56,205 bases of DNA from Desulfobacterales bacterium (GCA_030834695.1 JAUQXK010000076.1:1-56205), one strand, 5' to 3'. Shown: positions 8,710-18,052, counted from the first letter of the stretch. Made by a program: numbers and translations. Notes: generated by a model from the sequence alone, not told the origin.

Positions 8710-9555
8710 TCAGCGGTGGAAGCGCATTAAACCGATGCCCACCAACGTGCACGCCGTGGCGAGCACTTTCATGAGATCCAGCCGTTCCTTGAGTACCACC
8801 ACCCCCAGCAGCAGCGCAAAGACGATGCTGGTTTCCCGCAACGCCGTCACCAGCGCTATCGGCGCGACGGTAAAGGCCCAGGTGGCCATCGCGTAAGCCA
8901 GAAACGAAGCTCCGCCGGCACCCAGGGCAAACCGCCAATCCTGGCAAATCACTCGCTTCACAACGCCCGGACGAATCACGCGCATGATGACCGCAAAAAT
9001 GACCGCATTTAGGATCGACAGGCAACCGTAGTAACCGAGGGCGGTGCCGGCCGCGCGCGCCCCCAGACCGTCGACCAGCGAATATCCGGCGATGAACCCT
9101 CCGGTGACGACCGCCAACGCGGCCGCTGGGCCGTTGCGAAGGCCGTCACGCCTGCGCACCATCGCCAGGCTCATGATGCCGGCTGCAATCACGCCCACGG
9201 CCGCGAGTTCGATCCTGGATAGATGCAGCCCCAGCAGAGTTACCGAGACGCCTGCGACCATGAGGGGGGCAACCCCGCGCGCCAGGGGGTATACCTGAGT
9301 CAAATCGCCGATGCGGTAGGACGCCAATAGGAACAATTGATACCCCACGTGCAGAACCGCTCCCGCGAGCAGAAACGGCAGCGCGTCAGGGTCGGGCATC
9401 GGAGCGAGCAGCAGGGCGGCCGCCGCAAAAGGCGAATGCCCGATCACCACCGCACTCATGCTCTGATACTTATCGCCCGTGCGTTTGACCAGAAAATTCC
9501 AGGAGGCATGCAAGAGCGCTGCAAACAGGACAACGATCATAACCGAGAGAGACAT
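8710..9555 (-). CDS. EamA/DMT-family membrane transporter
   Basis: A 281-residue protein with about ten hydrophobic helices arranged as two EamA repeats, the fold of drug/metabolite exporters. Features include an N-terminal helix with LLHASWNFLVKRTG and a C-terminal half ending LVGIGLMRFHR. The substrate cannot be read from sequence. A GCCCGG-AGATC-CCGGGC hairpin follows the stop on the coding strand but has no T-run. It stands alone between the ech and TRAP operons. Confidence 0.85.
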   Translation of the reverse strand: MSLSVMIVVLFAALLHASWNFLVKRTGDKYQSMSAVVIGHSPFAAAALLLAPMPDPDALPFLLAGAVLHVGYQLFLLASYRIGDLTQVYPLARGVAPLMVAGVSVTLLGLHLSRIELAAVGVIAAGIMSLAMVRRRDGLRNGPAAALAVVTGGFIAGYSLVDGLGARAAGTALGYYGCLSILNAVIFAVIMRVIRPGVVKRVICQDWRFALGAGGASFLAYAMATWAFTVAPIALVTALRETSIVFALLLGVVVLKERLDLMKVLATACTLVGIGLMRFHR

Positions 9556-9779
9556 CCGCGGACTTCGCCTTTCTTATTCTGCAAGCCGGCCCCACCGATT
9601 CGGTTTCGTCTGGACTCCCGAAGAGAAGACACTTCCCTATCACGCCCGGCCGCCGTTCCGCAATTCCCATCAATTTTACATAGCACGGTCGGGGTGAGAT
9701 GATGCGTTAGCGGTTGCCCGCAGGACGGAGTTGAGGGGCAGGTCATAGAAACAGGGCGGTCCGACGCCTCCGGCGCGCA

Positions 9780-11666
9780 TCAACCCACCAATCGGGGAAG
9801 CCAGAGCGAAAGCGGCTCGATGTAGACCACGAGCAGGATCGCGGCCACCATCAACAGCGCAAACGGCAATACGCCTCTGACCACCTCATCAAATTTGGCG
9901 TCCTTCCAGATGCCCTGCACCACGAAAACGTTGATGCCGACCGGCGGAGCCACCAGGCCGACCTCAAGGGTGAAAACAAAGACCAGCGCAAACCAGATGG
10001 GATCGAACCCGAAATTCCTCACGAAAACATGATAGAGCGTCGGGTAGGTAATCAATAGGATGGAGGCTTCATCCATTAGAGCGCCCAGCACCAGAATCAG
10101 AAAAAGGGCGAGGAAGAGGATGGTCATCCGTGAAAAGGGCAATGCCGCCAGAAAACCGACGGTTTTGTCCGGAATCTGGAGCAGGCTCACGAGCTGGCCG
10201 AAGACGATCGCCCCGGCCACCATGAATAGAATGGCGGAGGTGAGCTTCGCGCTGTCCATGACGACTTTGTGCAGGTCTTTCCAGGAGAGGGAGCGGTGGA
10301 TCAGGCAGCAGATCAGAAGGCTGTAGACCATGCCGACAGCGGCCGCCTCGCTGGGAGTGAAAACGCCGCTGTAGATACCTCCCAAAACAAGGGTTGGGGC
10401 CATGAGGCCGGAAAGCGATTTCCGGAAAGCGTCCCCGCGCTCTTGCCAGCTCGCCGGCGCAATCCGTGAAAAACCCTTGCTCCGCATGGCGCGAACGGCG
10501 ATGTACCCGCTGAAAATAGCCGCCAGAAGGATCCCCGGCAGCATGCCGGCCATGAAGAGTTTGCCCACCGAATCCCCGGTGATGGCGCCAATCAGAATCA
10601 TGTAAATGCTCGGAGGGATCAGGGGCCCTAAGACGCCTCCGATCGCCACCGTGCCAAAGACCAAGGGGCGATCGTAGCCCCTTTTGAGCATTTCGGGGAT
10701 TGCGATCAGGCCGATTGTCGCCACGGTGGCAACCGCGGAGCCGCTCATGGCGGCAAAAATAGCCGCTGCAAAAATCGTCGCCACCCCGAACCCGCCGGGC
10801 AGGTGCCGGACCCAGACACTGGCAAATTCGTAGAGAAGCGCCCCGATTCGGCCCTGGCTCAAAATCGCCGACAGCATGAGGAAAAGAGGAACGGCCACGA
10901 TGATGAAATCATCCAGAATCTTGTACGTCACCGTGGGCACCTGCGCCAGCATGGGGCCGCCCCCGAAGGTGATGGCAAAGCCCATCAAACCGAGAAGCCC
11001 CAGGGCAAAGGCGATCGGCATGCCGCTGAAGATCAGAACAAAAAGAAGAATGGTGAGGCCGAGAGGGGTCAGCCCTTTCGAGAGGAAAAACGACCCGCAT
11101 CCGAGGACCAGCACGATCAAGGCGATAGGGGGAAGATGATCCGTCCATCCATGGACCTGGTTTTTTTCTTCGCGAACGATTTTCGCGAGCATGGAAAAAC
11201 GCTTCAGCATCTGCCGGAGGAGTTCGATGAGGAGCAACAGCCCGCCCAGGGGCAACATGCTCCGCGGGATAACCACGGGAATGTTCAGCACCGTGGGCGA
11301 TACTTCGTTCAGGCGAAATGAGTGGAAGGCAATTTCAGCGCCTTTCCAGGTCAAGACAAAGCAGTAGGCAAAGATGAGGACGTCGCAAATGAGTTCCAGG
11401 AGGATCTGATTGCGGCGGGAAAAGCGTCGCGTCAGGGCGTCCACCTGGATGTGGCTGTTTTCCCGCAAGGCATAGCCACTGGCCAGAAAGACGCTGGCGA
11501 GGGTGAGAATAATGCTGATTTCCAGGACCCATGTCGTGGGGGCCAGGAAAAAATAGCGCATCATCACCTCGTACGTGACGATGAGGCCTGTAACAAGAAT
11601 GCAGATTCCGCTTGAAAAGCATCCGACGGTGTTGACACCGTCCGACAGACGCCCGATCCATCCCAT
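9780..11666 (-). CDS. TRAP transporter fused small and large permease (DctQM)
   Basis: One 628-residue chain joins the four-helix DctQ domain (about residues 1-165) and the DctM ion-coupled transport domain (about 190-628). DctM-type segments are visible, such as GLLGLMGFAITFGGG, AAIFAAMSGSAVATVATIG, GGVLGPLIPPS and LGALMDEASILLITYPTLY. It works with the periplasmic binding protein encoded just upstream to import an organic acid using a sodium gradient. It is the last gene of the minus-strand operon that starts at the GntR regulator. Confidence 0.93.
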   Translation of the reverse strand: MGWIGRLSDGVNTVGCFSSGICILVTGLIVTYEVMMRYFFLAPTTWVLEISIILTLASVFLASGYALRENSHIQVDALTRRFSRRNQILLELICDVLIFAYCFVLTWKGAEIAFHSFRLNEVSPTVLNIPVVIPRSMLPLGGLLLLIELLRQMLKRFSMLAKIVREEKNQVHGWTDHLPPIALIVLVLGCGSFFLSKGLTPLGLTILLFVLIFSGMPIAFALGLLGLMGFAITFGGGPMLAQVPTVTYKILDDFIIVAVPLFLMLSAILSQGRIGALLYEFASVWVRHLPGGFGVATIFAAAIFAAMSGSAVATVATIGLIAIPEMLKRGYDRPLVFGTVAIGGVLGPLIPPSIYMILIGAITGDSVGKLFMAGMLPGILLAAIFSGYIAVRAMRSKGFSRIAPASWQERGDAFRKSLSGLMAPTLVLGGIYSGVFTPSEAAAVGMVYSLLICCLIHRSLSWKDLHKVVMDSAKLTSAILFMVAGAIVFGQLVSLLQIPDKTVGFLAALPFSRMTILFLALFLILVLGALMDEASILLITYPTLYHVFVRNFGFDPIWFALVFVFTLEVGLVAPPVGINVFVVQGIWKDAKFDEVVRGVLPFALLMVAAILLVVYIEPLSLWLPRLVG

Positions 11667-11723
11667 CAGAAGGTTCCCTTCAGCAGGCCAGCGCTCGATT
11701 TCGCTCGGCGTCCGTGCCGGCGG

Positions 11724-12728
11724 CTATCGGAGTTTTTCGGCGGCTTCCAACATCTTTTTGCCCGGCTCACCGGTCTTCCCCGCTACGACATCGTAAACCG
11801 GTTTGCAGGCAGCCCGCCATCGCTCCCGTTCCGCCTTCGGAAGGATGAAGATGTCCATTTTCTGGTTCTTGAGTTCCTTGAGAAGGGTGGCTTCCACTTC
11901 CAGGACTTCCTTGCGGCCCCATTCCTGGACCTCCCGGCCCGCCGCAAGCATGACCTCCTGCTGATCTTTGGAGAGTTCGTTCCACTTCTTCAAATTGACC
12001 AGAACCCCGTAGACCGCAAAGCTGATTCCGGGCTCGGTGATGTATTTGGTCACTTCCGAGAATTTCCGGTCATACATGGCATTGACGCCGGTGATCGCAC
12101 CATCCACCGTTCCTCTCTGGAGGGCCATATAGACCTCGCCGCCTCCCAGGAACGTCGGTGCGGCACCCAGGGATTTGATGGTATGAGAGGTGATCTCGGA
12201 ATAGGCCCTGATCCGCTTTCCCTGCCAATCTTCGAGTTTGTGCAACGGCATTTTCGAGGTGAACCCGAGCGAGGTGTCCTGCATCCAGAACAGATGCTTT
12301 ACCCCGGTTTTCTCGAAATCCTTTTTAATCACTTCGCCCATGTCTGAATCGAGCACGCGCCAGATGTGCGGCAGGCCATCGTAATAAAGTGGAAGATCGA
12401 GCGTGGTGATCAGCGGCACCAGGCCGCTCCACTGCGCCAAGGCGCACTGCGCGATTTCAACGGCCCCGCCGGGGACCGCGGTGGGGTAATCCTTGGCGGA
12501 GAAAAGCTGACCGGCCGGATAGACTTCCAATTTCAAGCGGCCCTTTGAAAGCTCTTGAACACGCTGCGCGTATTTTTCCTGGGCCAGAGACAGCCAGTTC
12601 CCGATCGGCAGATCACCGGCGTACCGCAGGGTGACTTCGGGATCAGCGGCGCGTGAAGGTTCAGGAACGCTGACACCGGTGAGACAAAGGGCCAAAAAGA
12701 AAAACAGGAAAGTTGCGCTCTTTTTCAT
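11724..12728 (-). CDS. TRAP transporter substrate-binding protein (DctP family)
   Basis: An exported solute receptor. The ATG at 12728 gives a classic signal peptide (MKKSATFLFFFLALCLTGV...SRA) before the mature domain. The DctP signatures DLPIGNWLSLAQEKYAQRV, EVYPAGQLF and GGEVYMALQRGTVDGAITG are present. A longer frame starting upstream is rejected because it would bury the signal peptide. The arginine in KRIRAYSEI is the usual place for a carboxylate-binding residue, so an organic acid ligand is likely. Placement between CoA-transferase and permease genes supports shared substrate. Confidence 0.92.
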   Translation of the reverse strand: MKKSATFLFFFLALCLTGVSVPEPSRAADPEVTLRYAGDLPIGNWLSLAQEKYAQRVQELSKGRLKLEVYPAGQLFSAKDYPTAVPGGAVEIAQCALAQWSGLVPLITTLDLPLYYDGLPHIWRVLDSDMGEVIKKDFEKTGVKHLFWMQDTSLGFTSKMPLHKLEDWQGKRIRAYSEITSHTIKSLGAAPTFLGGGEVYMALQRGTVDGAITGVNAMYDRKFSEVTKYITEPGISFAVYGVLVNLKKWNELSKDQQEVMLAAGREVQEWGRKEVLEVEATLLKELKNQKMDIFILPKAERERWRAACKPVYDVVAGKTGEPGKKMLEAAEKLR

Positions 12729-12798
12729 GGCGAATACGTCCTTTCGAAGGAATCCACAAGAAAAGGGGGTGGGGGTTACACCCAACTCCATCACTGTT

Positions 12799-13977
12799 TT
12801 AGATGATTTTCGTCTTTTTCAATTCTGCTATCGAGCGGTCGCTATATCCAATCCCTCGCAACACGTCCGCGGTGTGTTCGCCCAGTTTGGGCGCCGGTGA
12901 CTGAATCCGGCAAGGAGTTTCAGACAATTTGAGCGGAAAGCCGGTCATGTTGACCGTTCCGTGGCCGGGATGCTCAACACGCAAAAGCATGTCTTGGTGA
13001 ATAACCTGTTTGTCGTCGAAGACTTCTTCCAAATTCATCACCGGCCCGCATGGGACGCCGGCTTCATTCAGCACTTTAATCCAATGAGACATGGACTGCT
13101 TTGCCGTCTTTTCCTGCACAATGGCCTTGATTTGGTGCCTGTTTTTCATTCTTAGATCGTTGGTCGCGAATTCCGGCACGGTCTTCAAGTGGTCCAGATC
13201 GAGAACCGCCAAAAATTTGGAGTAAACCGCATCGTTGCTGGGAGCGATGGCAACTTGACCGTCGCTGCATTCAAAGAGCCCGTAAGGGGCTACGATTAAA
13301 TGATCGTTGCCGGTCCGCACGGGCAATCGGCCGCTGGCAAGATAGTTGGCTGCGGTAAAACTCAAAAAGCTTATAAGCCCATCCACGAGAGATGTCTGAA
13401 CTTCCTGGCCTTTCCCCGTGTGGGCGCGGTTGAACAAGGCCGACACAATGCCCAAAGCGGCATAGAGGCCTGCAATCAAGTCGCTTATTGGAATACCGGC
13501 CCTCAGCGGTTTATCGTTTTCTTCGCCGTTGACGCTCATGAAGCCGCTCATCGCTTGAGCAATAAAATCGAACGCGGGCCGATCCTTATAAGGGCCGGAT
13601 TTCCCAAAGCCGGTCACGCCGCAGTAAATGATGTCCTTCTTAAGGCGTTTCAGGCGTTCGTATCCGAAGCCCATTTTCTCCATCACGCCGGGGCGAAAAT
13701 TCTCCACCACCACATCGCTGTTCTTGATCAGCGACGACAGTATTTCCTTTCCCTCCGGGGTATACAAATCAACCGTGACCGATTTCTTGTTTCGGTTATA
13801 GGATGCGTAATACCAGCTCAAGCCGTCTTTGATAACTCCCTGGGCCCGCAGCGGGTCTCCCTCCCTTGGCGGTTCGATCTTAATGATTTCAGCCCCCATG
13901 TCGCCAAGCAAGAGCGTACAGAAAGGCCCGGCGATGATCCGCGTGAGATCGATAACTTTTATACCGGATAACGGCAT
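12799..13977 (-). CDS. CaiB/BaiF family (class III) CoA-transferase
   Basis: Transfers CoA from a donor thioester to a free acid through an aspartyl-CoA anhydride. The N-terminal signature (LTRIIAGPFCTLLLGDMGAE), VVVENFRPGVM and the PISDLIAG segment are visible. The aspartate of that segment, about residue 166, aligns with the catalytic Asp169 of formyl-CoA transferase. At 392 residues it is of normal length. It is 22 bp downstream of the HMG-CoA-lyase-like gene, so it most likely activates the imported acid that the lyase then cleaves. Confidence 0.92.
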   Translation of the reverse strand: MPLSGIKVIDLTRIIAGPFCTLLLGDMGAEIIKIEPPREGDPLRAQGVIKDGLSWYYASYNRNKKSVTVDLYTPEGKEILSSLIKNSDVVVENFRPGVMEKMGFGYERLKRLKKDIIYCGVTGFGKSGPYKDRPAFDFIAQAMSGFMSVNGEENDKPLRAGIPISDLIAGLYAALGIVSALFNRAHTGKGQEVQTSLVDGLISFLSFTAANYLASGRLPVRTGNDHLIVAPYGLFECSDGQVAIAPSNDAVYSKFLAVLDLDHLKTVPEFATNDLRMKNRHQIKAIVQEKTAKQSMSHWIKVLNEAGVPCGPVMNLEEVFDDKQVIHQDMLLRVEHPGHGTVNMTGFPLKLSETPCRIQSPAPKLGEHTADVLRGIGYSDRSIAELKKTKII

Positions 13978-13999
13978 CCTAAAGCCTCGCTTCCAAACT

Positions 14000-14923
14000 T
14001 CAGCGGCAAACAGGTTTTGAAAGATTGTCTCGCTTGCCGGATTTCATAATCTGTCCCGGAAGCGTTCGCCCGATAATTCTTTCAACGTTTCTGGAGACCG
14101 TAATGAGGCCATCCAGATCAATCCCGGTTTCCATGCCCATCTCGTGGAGCATATAGACCATGTCCTCCGTGCAGACATTCCCGGTTGCTCCCGTTGCGAA
14201 CGGACATCCGCCCAATCCCGCAACCGACGACTCGAACGTCGCCAGACCCAGCTGGAGAGCCGCATACACGTTGACCAATCCGATTCCCCGGGTATTGTGG
14301 AAATGCAGAGACAGGTTCAGCTCACCGAATTTTTGAAGCAAATGCTCGCACGTCGTCTGGACGATTCGAGGGGTCGCCATGCCGGTCGTGTCCCCCAATG
14401 TGATGGCGCTGACGCCCAGGCCCAGGACGCTGTCGACGATTCTCTCGACCCGCTCCGGCGCGACATCGCCCTCGAACGGGCATCCAAACGCCACGGCAAT
14501 TCCCGTTGCGACTTCAATTTTTGAGCTTGTGGCGATATCAAGAACCGTGGCGAAACCCTTAAGTGATTCATCGATCGAGCGATTGACGTTGCTTTGGTTG
14601 TGGCTCTCCGTGGCCGAAACGAAGGTGACCATCTCGTCGACGCCCGCCCGAGCCGCGTTTTCGGCCCCTTTCGGGTTTGGGACCAGTGCGGCGATTTTGG
14701 CTCCGGTGCTGCGATCGACCGCGGCGATGACGTCAGCGGCGTCTTTCATCTGAGGGATGGCTTTCGGCGAAATGAAAGACGTCGCTTCGATTTTCTTGAA
14801 GCCGCATTTAAGCAGGGAATTGATGATCTGAACTTTTGTTTCAGTGGGGATGAAGCTTTTTTCCATCTGAAACCCGTCGCGGGGCGCCACCTCCACCACA
14901 CGAACGGACTTGGGCCTGATCAT
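14000..14923 (-). CDS. Hydroxymethylglutaryl-CoA lyase family enzyme
   Basis: A TIM-barrel aldol-type lyase that cleaves a 3-hydroxy-acyl-CoA to acetyl-CoA plus an oxo acid. Family marks are EVAPRDGFQ with the catalytic Arg-Asp, the metal ligands in LHFHNTRG, and the active-site loop SVAGLGGCPFATGATGN with its cysteine. The substrate may be HMG-CoA, citramalyl-CoA or a related compound; the sequence alone does not decide. The start overlaps the GntR stop by 4 bp (ATGA), showing co-transcription and coupling. Confidence 0.9.
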   Translation of the reverse strand: MIRPKSVRVVEVAPRDGFQMEKSFIPTETKVQIINSLLKCGFKKIEATSFISPKAIPQMKDAADVIAAVDRSTGAKIAALVPNPKGAENAARAGVDEMVTFVSATESHNQSNVNRSIDESLKGFATVLDIATSSKIEVATGIAVAFGCPFEGDVAPERVERIVDSVLGLGVSAITLGDTTGMATPRIVQTTCEHLLQKFGELNLSLHFHNTRGIGLVNVYAALQLGLATFESSVAGLGGCPFATGATGNVCTEDMVYMLHEMGMETGIDLDGLITVSRNVERIIGRTLPGQIMKSGKRDNLSKPVCR

Positions 14924-15675
14924 GGCTGTCTTCCTTTTCGGGATAGAGGCAGAACGGGCGTTACGGATAACAGGTCCATCTTGGACTGCAACAACACCAT
15001 GAACCGTTTTGAGCTCTGAGAAACATGCTCTTTGGCGAGCGTTCCGGCTTTCTCGGCATCCCGCTTGATGATGGATTTCATTATGGCGCGATGCTCTGTC
15101 TGGGACTGCTCCATGTGGTTTTCCAACTGGAAGATGATTCGAGCGAGCATCGAGATCTTTTCATTCAGGCTCCGAACCAAGTCGCACAGGATCTCGTTCT
15201 TGCTCATGACGGCTATTCTATGGTGAAACTCGATCCCTAATTTGATCGACGGTTCGAATTCTCTCCGGTGGATCGCCTGGTCGAGCCCATTGACAAAGAG
15301 TTGGAACTCCTTGAGTTCCTCTGACGATGCATGCTGGCAGGCAAGCTGAGCGGCAGGTACTTCAAGAAACTCCCGGACCTGGAATAGAGATTGAACATGA
15401 TGAAGGCGTATGTCCCGAACAAAATAGCCGTAACCGGGCCTATGCGAGACCAGCCCTTCCTGCTCAAGCTTGCACAAGGCCATCCGCACGGGTGTGCGGC
15501 TAACCTCGAATTCGGTCCGCAGGTTCTCTTCCAACAGGTTCTGCCCAGGAACAAAAACCAAGCTGATTATTTGGTCTTTAAGCTTTAAATATACATCTTG
15601 GGCCAGGGTTGCCTGCGATTCTTTGGCCCGGGTGCGTTTGTGTATCCGCTTCGTATCCACCATGGATTCAACCAT
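14920..15675 (-). CDS. GntR-family (FCD) transcriptional regulator
   Basis: The protein has an N-terminal winged helix (about residues 25-90) with LLEENLRTEFEVSRTPVRMAL, the typical GntR recognition helix. A helical FCD ligand domain follows, whose histidines (EFHHRIAVM, TEHRAIM) suggest metal-assisted carboxylate binding. It heads the operon it probably represses, so the imported acid or its CoA ester is the likely effector. The start is ambiguous. The ATG at 15675 overlaps the -10 box of the only good promoter, so the second ATG at 15663 may be used, perhaps leaderless. Confidence 0.9.
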   Translation of the reverse strand: MVESMVDTKRIHKRTRAKESQATLAQDVYLKLKDQIISLVFVPGQNLLEENLRTEFEVSRTPVRMALCKLEQEGLVSHRPGYGYFVRDIRLHHVQSLFQVREFLEVPAAQLACQHASSEELKEFQLFVNGLDQAIHRREFEPSIKLGIEFHHRIAVMSKNEILCDLVRSLNEKISMLARIIFQLENHMEQSQTEHRAIMKSIIKRDAEKAGTLAKEHVSQSSKRFMVLLQSKMDLLSVTPVLPLSRKGRQP

Positions 15676-15700
15676 AATTAGGATTGAGATCCGCTGTCAA
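15671..15700 (-). promoter_or_regulatory. Sigma-70-type promoter for gntR-lyase-CoA-transferase-TRAP operon
   Basis: On the minus strand TTGACA (15700-15695) is followed by an 18-bp spacer and TATGGT (15676-15671). The predicted transcription start falls at about 15663, which is also the A of an in-frame ATG, so the message may be leaderless. Confidence 0.5.
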
Positions 15701-15868
15701 GGGAAAAGAGGGATGCGGTTCGGACCGGCTCGGAAAAGGGTTTCAAGGCTGGATGAATCGAAAGGGCGGCTCCGGACAGATAGTCCTTTCAACCCGTGCG
15801 GCGAACTATTCAGCGGGCGGCCTCAGGAGGGGTGAAAAAGCAGGATCCGTCTCTATGGATGATTCACT

Positions 15869-15908
15869 GAGTGCTTAGAGCGTCGACGGGGCGATGCTCT
15901 AAGCACTC
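15869..15908 (+). terminator. Perfect 13-bp hairpin followed by TATTTTT
   Basis: GAGTGCTTAGAGC (15869-15881) pairs perfectly with GCTCTAAGCACTC (15896-15908), with a 14-nt loop and then TATTTTT. The orientation is that of a plus-strand intrinsic terminator, yet the genes on both sides are on the minus strand. On the minus strand it lies 40 bp after the stop of the papain-like gene and could still act as a 3' end or barrier. Confidence 0.5.
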
Positions 15909-15948
15909 TATTTTTAGGGGACGATCTTGCTGCCGGGCGATGCGGTAT

Positions 15949-16830
15949 TCAGAGCTTGAACGCTCCCGTGTCGATCCATTCATTCTTGATCAGCGACCAC
16001 CAATCAACGGCCAGCCCCTTCAGAATATAGTCATAGGGCAGCCAGCCATAACCACTGCTACCCCATCCAACTCCCCACGAGTTTCGGATGAGCAGGGCGC
16101 CTTTCGTTTCGGCGGCATTCGGACTGGCGTTCTTGATCTTCAGGCCGTCGTCGTAGCCCACGGCAACGACGGCATGGCCGCCCACAATCTTCTCGCCGGA
16201 AGTCGGGTATGGTATCTTCCCGGTTGCCGCTGCCTGCGTGTAGGAGTTGTAAACGGTAAATCCGAAAATCGAGGGAAGGCCTGCCGCCAGGTTGGTCCGG
16301 ATCGCCTTCAGCAGGCTGTCCGCGGCCGTCCCGGGTGGATCCAGACGGTAGTAGCTGATCGCCTGGTAGTTCTGGGCAAAGGCATAGCAGAAGGCCGGCG
16401 GTTCTTTTTCATAATCACCGACGACATACGGCCAATACTCTTCCGGCGGAACACCAAAGAGCACCAAGGCGCCCATGGTGGTTCGCAGAAATGCCCCGGT
16501 GTCTCCGGTCCAATGCAGCATGTTTCGCGTGGCCTTGTAGAGGAAGAGCCTGGATGCATCGATATGTTTTCCGAACGCTCGTTTTTCGAAATACTCTACC
16601 ACCCCAACGCCGGCATTTGCCGTGCATGAGCCCAGGGAGCCCTGGTTCTCGATCGGGGAACACCACGCCCTTAAATCCACAGAAGCCGGCAGGCTGGCCT
16701 TTGCCTTCCTGGCCACGCCCGTTTTTACCAGCATGGCCTTTACGGAATCCTTTTTGTCTGCCGTATAGTCCCTGAAATCCGGATAGTCCGGCAACCAACC
16801 CATCCCCAATTTCTCGATCATTTTTTCCAT
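15949..16830 (-). CDS. Papain-like (C1A) cysteine peptidase
   Basis: A 293-residue protease with the full catalytic set: Gln63 and Cys69 in NQGSLGSCTANA, His219 in GGHAVVAVGYDD and Asn250 in RNSWGVGWGSSGYGWLP. The region before the catalytic domain is only about 50 residues, includes DYPDFRDYT, and may act as a short propeptide. There is no signal peptide, so the enzyme may be cytoplasmic or leave by another route. Such bacterial C1A proteins are often poorly characterised; substrate unknown. Confidence 0.88.
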   Translation of the reverse strand: MEKMIEKLGMGWLPDYPDFRDYTADKKDSVKAMLVKTGVARKAKASLPASVDLRAWCSPIENQGSLGSCTANAGVGVVEYFEKRAFGKHIDASRLFLYKATRNMLHWTGDTGAFLRTTMGALVLFGVPPEEYWPYVVGDYEKEPPAFCYAFAQNYQAISYYRLDPPGTAADSLLKAIRTNLAAGLPSIFGFTVYNSYTQAAATGKIPYPTSGEKIVGGHAVVAVGYDDGLKIKNASPNAAETKGALLIRNSWGVGWGSSGYGWLPYDYILKGLAVDWWSLIKNEWIDTGAFKL

Positions 16831-17006
16831 GGCTTCTTACCTCCGTCTTCTTGGGTTGTTCGAGTGGGGTGCTATACCCTGTCGGCTGGCGAGGCATGCC
16901 GCCGGCGCGGACGACAGCGTGCGCCCGAAGCATGCGTGCAGCGTGTTTCGCAAAAGAGGTCTATGGTCGAGATCTTAATAACATCGGGGTTTCCAACCCC
17001 AGGCGG

Positions 17007-17981
17007 TTACAGATCCATCTCAACCCATGCAGGATCGTGGTCGCTCCCGTCGCCGCCGTGCTTGGTCCTGCGGTCGATCCAGGCGGCCCGGAACGCCGGT
17101 GTCAATGCCGGGCTGAGCCAGATCTGGTCGAAGAGCTCGTGCTCGGGCGGTTGCCCCGATTTTTTAAAGCGGTGTGTCCAGGCCGGGCTCTGCGGGTCGT
17201 GCCCGTCGGCCTCGGGCTTGGGCGGCCGGGTTTCCAGCGGGTTGGCCAGGGCGTTGAACAACGGTCGGCCCTCGATCGTCAGCAGGGGTTGAAGCGGCAG
17301 GCCATCCGGCGGGTCGTTCATGTCCCCAACGATGATGTACTTGCTGTCGGGTCTCGTCCGTTGCGCCACGATTTCAGAGATCTTTTCGGCCTGCTGCCGG
17401 CGTCGGGCGTCGTTTGCTGATTTGCCCTGCCCGCTGTCGTCCTCATCGCCGAAATGGCTCTTTAAGTGATTATTGAACAGCGTAAACAGAACCCTGGTGC
17501 TGCTTGAGTTCAGGATCTCAGCCGCCACGAGGTCTCGGCTGAAGACCCGCTGCCCTGGATTTTGGCTGCGCACGGCAGTTTGAAAGGAGGTGACGGCGCC
17601 CACCGGCAACTTGGACAGGAGGCCGATGTCGATGAATCTCGCATCGTTGCCCTCGATGAGCACCTGATACGGGTAAAGGCCCTTCAAGCGGGTGCGGTTG
17701 AACTCCTTCAAAATATCGATGTCCTCGACTTCCTGGACGGCGAGGACATCAACATCCATCGAGAGGATCCGCCGGGCGACGGTTTCGGTTTCCTGCGCAT
17801 CCTTGGCCAGGACCAGCTTTCCCCGAAACGTTCGGATCCGGTAAGTGGCCGGGTCGGTGAACTCGTAGCGGATGGTCAGCGCGCTGGCAGAGCCGCCCGG
17901 CTGAATCGCGTCGACGGCGCCGGCAAAGTTGAAGCGCGAAAACAGGTTGTTCAGATTGAACGTGCCGACCGTGACCTTCAC
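17007..17981 (-). CDS. Endonuclease/exonuclease/phosphatase (EEP) family hydrolase
   Basis: The metal-dependent EEP fold is shown by FNLNNLF at the N-terminus, AVQEVED with the metal-binding Glu, NNHLKSH, GDMNDPP and the C-terminal GSDHDPAW. These provide the complete active site of the nuclease/phosphodiesterase superfamily. The GTG start at 17981 has GGGAGG seven bases upstream. No signal peptide is seen, so it probably acts in the cytoplasm unless an upstream extension exists. Substrate may be nucleic acid or a phospho-ester. Confidence 0.88.
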   Translation of the reverse strand: MKVTVGTFNLNNLFSRFNFAGAVDAIQPGGSASALTIRYEFTDPATYRIRTFRGKLVLAKDAQETETVARRILSMDVDVLAVQEVEDIDILKEFNRTRLKGLYPYQVLIEGNDARFIDIGLLSKLPVGAVTSFQTAVRSQNPGQRVFSRDLVAAEILNSSSTRVLFTLFNNHLKSHFGDEDDSGQGKSANDARRRQQAEKISEIVAQRTRPDSKYIIVGDMNDPPDGLPLQPLLTIEGRPLFNALANPLETRPPKPEADGHDPQSPAWTHRFKKSGQPPEHELFDQIWLSPALTPAFRAAWIDRRTKHGGDGSDHDPAWVEMDL

Positions 17982-18052
17982 GCCGCCACCTCCCGAAGCC
18001 AGGGTGAATCAGCCGGAGCGCAGACGATCGATTCGGACGGTTCCGCTACCGA

